Assembly (NCBI GenBank): GCA_963932465.1
Contig: OZ010791.1
Span: 620,007,800-620,071,799 of the forward strand
Length of the DNA: 64,000 nucleotides
Source of the DNA: Maratus speciosus
Lineage: Eukaryota > Arthropoda > Arachnida > Araneae > Salticidae
Direction of reading: 5' to 3'
Shown in pieces: positions 62,856 to 64,000 of the stretch. The notes under the pieces are model-generated. The model saw only the letters and a list, made by a program, of their open reading frames with translations, was not told the DNA's origin and ran no database searches. Both the position numbers and the translations under genes were made by a program. How positions within the stretch are numbered: the stretch's first letter is position 1; each line of letters begins with the position of its first letter.

Positions 62856-62879
62856 AATAGATAGATAGATAGATAGATA
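62856..62879. repeat. (ATAG)n microsatellite
   Basis: About five to six ATAG units. Confidence 0.9.
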
Positions 62880-63179
62880 TATTATCGTGGAAATCGAAGG
62901 TTTAGGCCACATCGTATTGTTTAGCTAGACCGATTATACTAACACCGTTCTCATGTTTTGCTACAATTTCTTTTATTGAACAGTAATTCGCTTAAGCTTC
63001 TTACTACTGCTATCACTAAGCACTTTTTCATTGTTAGAAGCCATAACGAGAGCTAATATTAGCGCAAACCTGAGTAAAAGTAAAACAAAAAGTTAATTTT
63101 TTTACAGTAATAAAGGTACACAAAGCACTCCTTATTCCAGCCTTGACTAATAACAACAGTTATGTGAGGGTTGCCAACT

Positions 63180-63310
63180 GAACTATTCGGCAGCCTTGGT
63201 CGTGAACCGAGATATTGCACGACAACCGAGTCAAATTTTGATCATCGAAGTTGGACATAAACCGAATTGGTCGTAAACAGAGGTGGTCGTGAACCGAGGT
63301 TCCACTTATA
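63180..63310. mobile_element. possible Tigger/pogo-like element end
   Basis: The words TTGGTCGTGAACCGAG, TTGGTCGTAAACAGAG and TGGTCGTGAACCGAGGTTCC repeat. These look like the inner TIR of pogo/Tigger elements (compare 49813). No partner end is in view. Confidence 0.4.
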
Positions 63311-63384
63311 TTTTGACCTATAAGTTTGCAAATATGGCATTAATTATATATTCAATGGCGATGATCATTAAGCATCTTGGCGAT

Positions 63385-64000
63385 TTTGGCGATGAAACTC
63401 ACAGATTTCAAAGTAACGTTCCGAAGTGTACTTGAAACGCCACAGATGTCATATGAACATCACGTTGACGCGATTTTTTTCTGATGCCAATGTCATATAC
63501 GCATCGGGGTACTTAACTGGCGCCAAAGTTTTGTTATTTTGCTTGATATGGTAACCCGAATGTTGTTGTTTATTTATTAATAAATTGTTTATTTACTTTT
63601 ATTTTCTTTTTTAAAATTATATAAATTGTTTTGTTCTATTGTTATTAATTAAACTTTTTAAATTTTATTGTTAATCCCTTTTTAAAAATATGTATGAAAC
63701 TGGTATTCGAAAACGAGGTTTTCGCCAAATTAGCGTCAGAAAAAATATCGCGCGACCGTGGTGCGTATATGACATCTGTACCATACTTGGTACAACTTGA
63801 TTATCCTGTCGACCAAAAAATTATCGCCAAACTATAAGATTAAATGACAATAATGGATCATAGTAAATGTTACATTCACTTGACATTAAACATGATACAC
63901 GTTTTTGTTACGTCATCAAGTAATTTTTAATTCAAGTTTTGGCACAGATGTCATATACGCCCCATATTGGCGCGATTTTTTTGACGCCGCCAATGTCATA
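63385..64000. repeat. repeats of ATGTCATATACGC type at window end
   Basis: (G/A)ATGTCATATACGC and its complement recur near 63448, 63490, 63765, 63948 and 63990, with GGCGCGATTTTTTT and TTTGGCG words. The window ends inside this structure. Confidence 0.55.

Overview
This is a stretch of an animal nuclear genome. It is AT-rich, full of homopolymer and dinucleotide runs, and dense with decayed transposable elements. It shows no long ORFs and no prokaryotic gene organisation. The one host gene I recognise is a dual oxidase (Duox), on the minus strand and read right to left. Three internal exons at 56179-56087, 45197-45036 and 24788-24601 splice in frame (phases 1, 1, 1, 0) into about 147 residues of the N-terminal peroxidase-homology domain, and the wording is closest to arthropod DUOX. 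I infer an arthropod with a large, repeat-rich genome. An arachnid is possible, but nothing here settles it. The introns are 10,889 bp and 20,247 bp. The next downstream exon was not found, so the third intron is probably longer than 24.6 kb and the whole window may lie inside Duox.

The rest is intronic or flanking DNA. 1-24.6 kb: mariner transposase relics (1709-1823, 15665-15960); several TA-flanked inverted-repeat elements (4173-4831, 5894-6586, 6850-7901); tandem arrays near 9 and 10.3 kb; three copies of a roughly 1 kb family with a hairpin at one end and internal tandem repeats (11.24-12.18, 16.80-17.89 and 20.89-21.87 kb); a 400 bp palindrome (18844-19243); and TTAA-ended MITEs, one of them 18 bp inside the donor site of the third Duox exon.

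24.8-45 kb: a foldback element carrying a tRNA-Thr-like sequence; the second copy of the 1 kb TA-flanked MITE; a TTAA MITE partly swept into a tandem duplication; a 3.1 kb element made mostly of a 301 bp tandem array, inserted in a dispersed repeat whose uninterrupted copy lies at 20 kb; a Tigger/pogo element that still encodes a CENP-B-type HTH; and a fourth copy of the hairpin/tandem-repeat family.

45.2-64 kb: a TTAA-bounded 1 kb element; a decayed piggyBac transposon (51226-53526) with recognisable transposase fragments and a different TTAA MITE nested inside it; a 1.16 kb foldback; a 1.2 kb element with repeated CACCTCCGTGA motifs; and a 927 bp element with TIRs of about 173 bp.

The strongest unusual theme is the number of TTAA-bounded, piggyBac-like elements of several size classes, together with a relic of a possible autonomous source.
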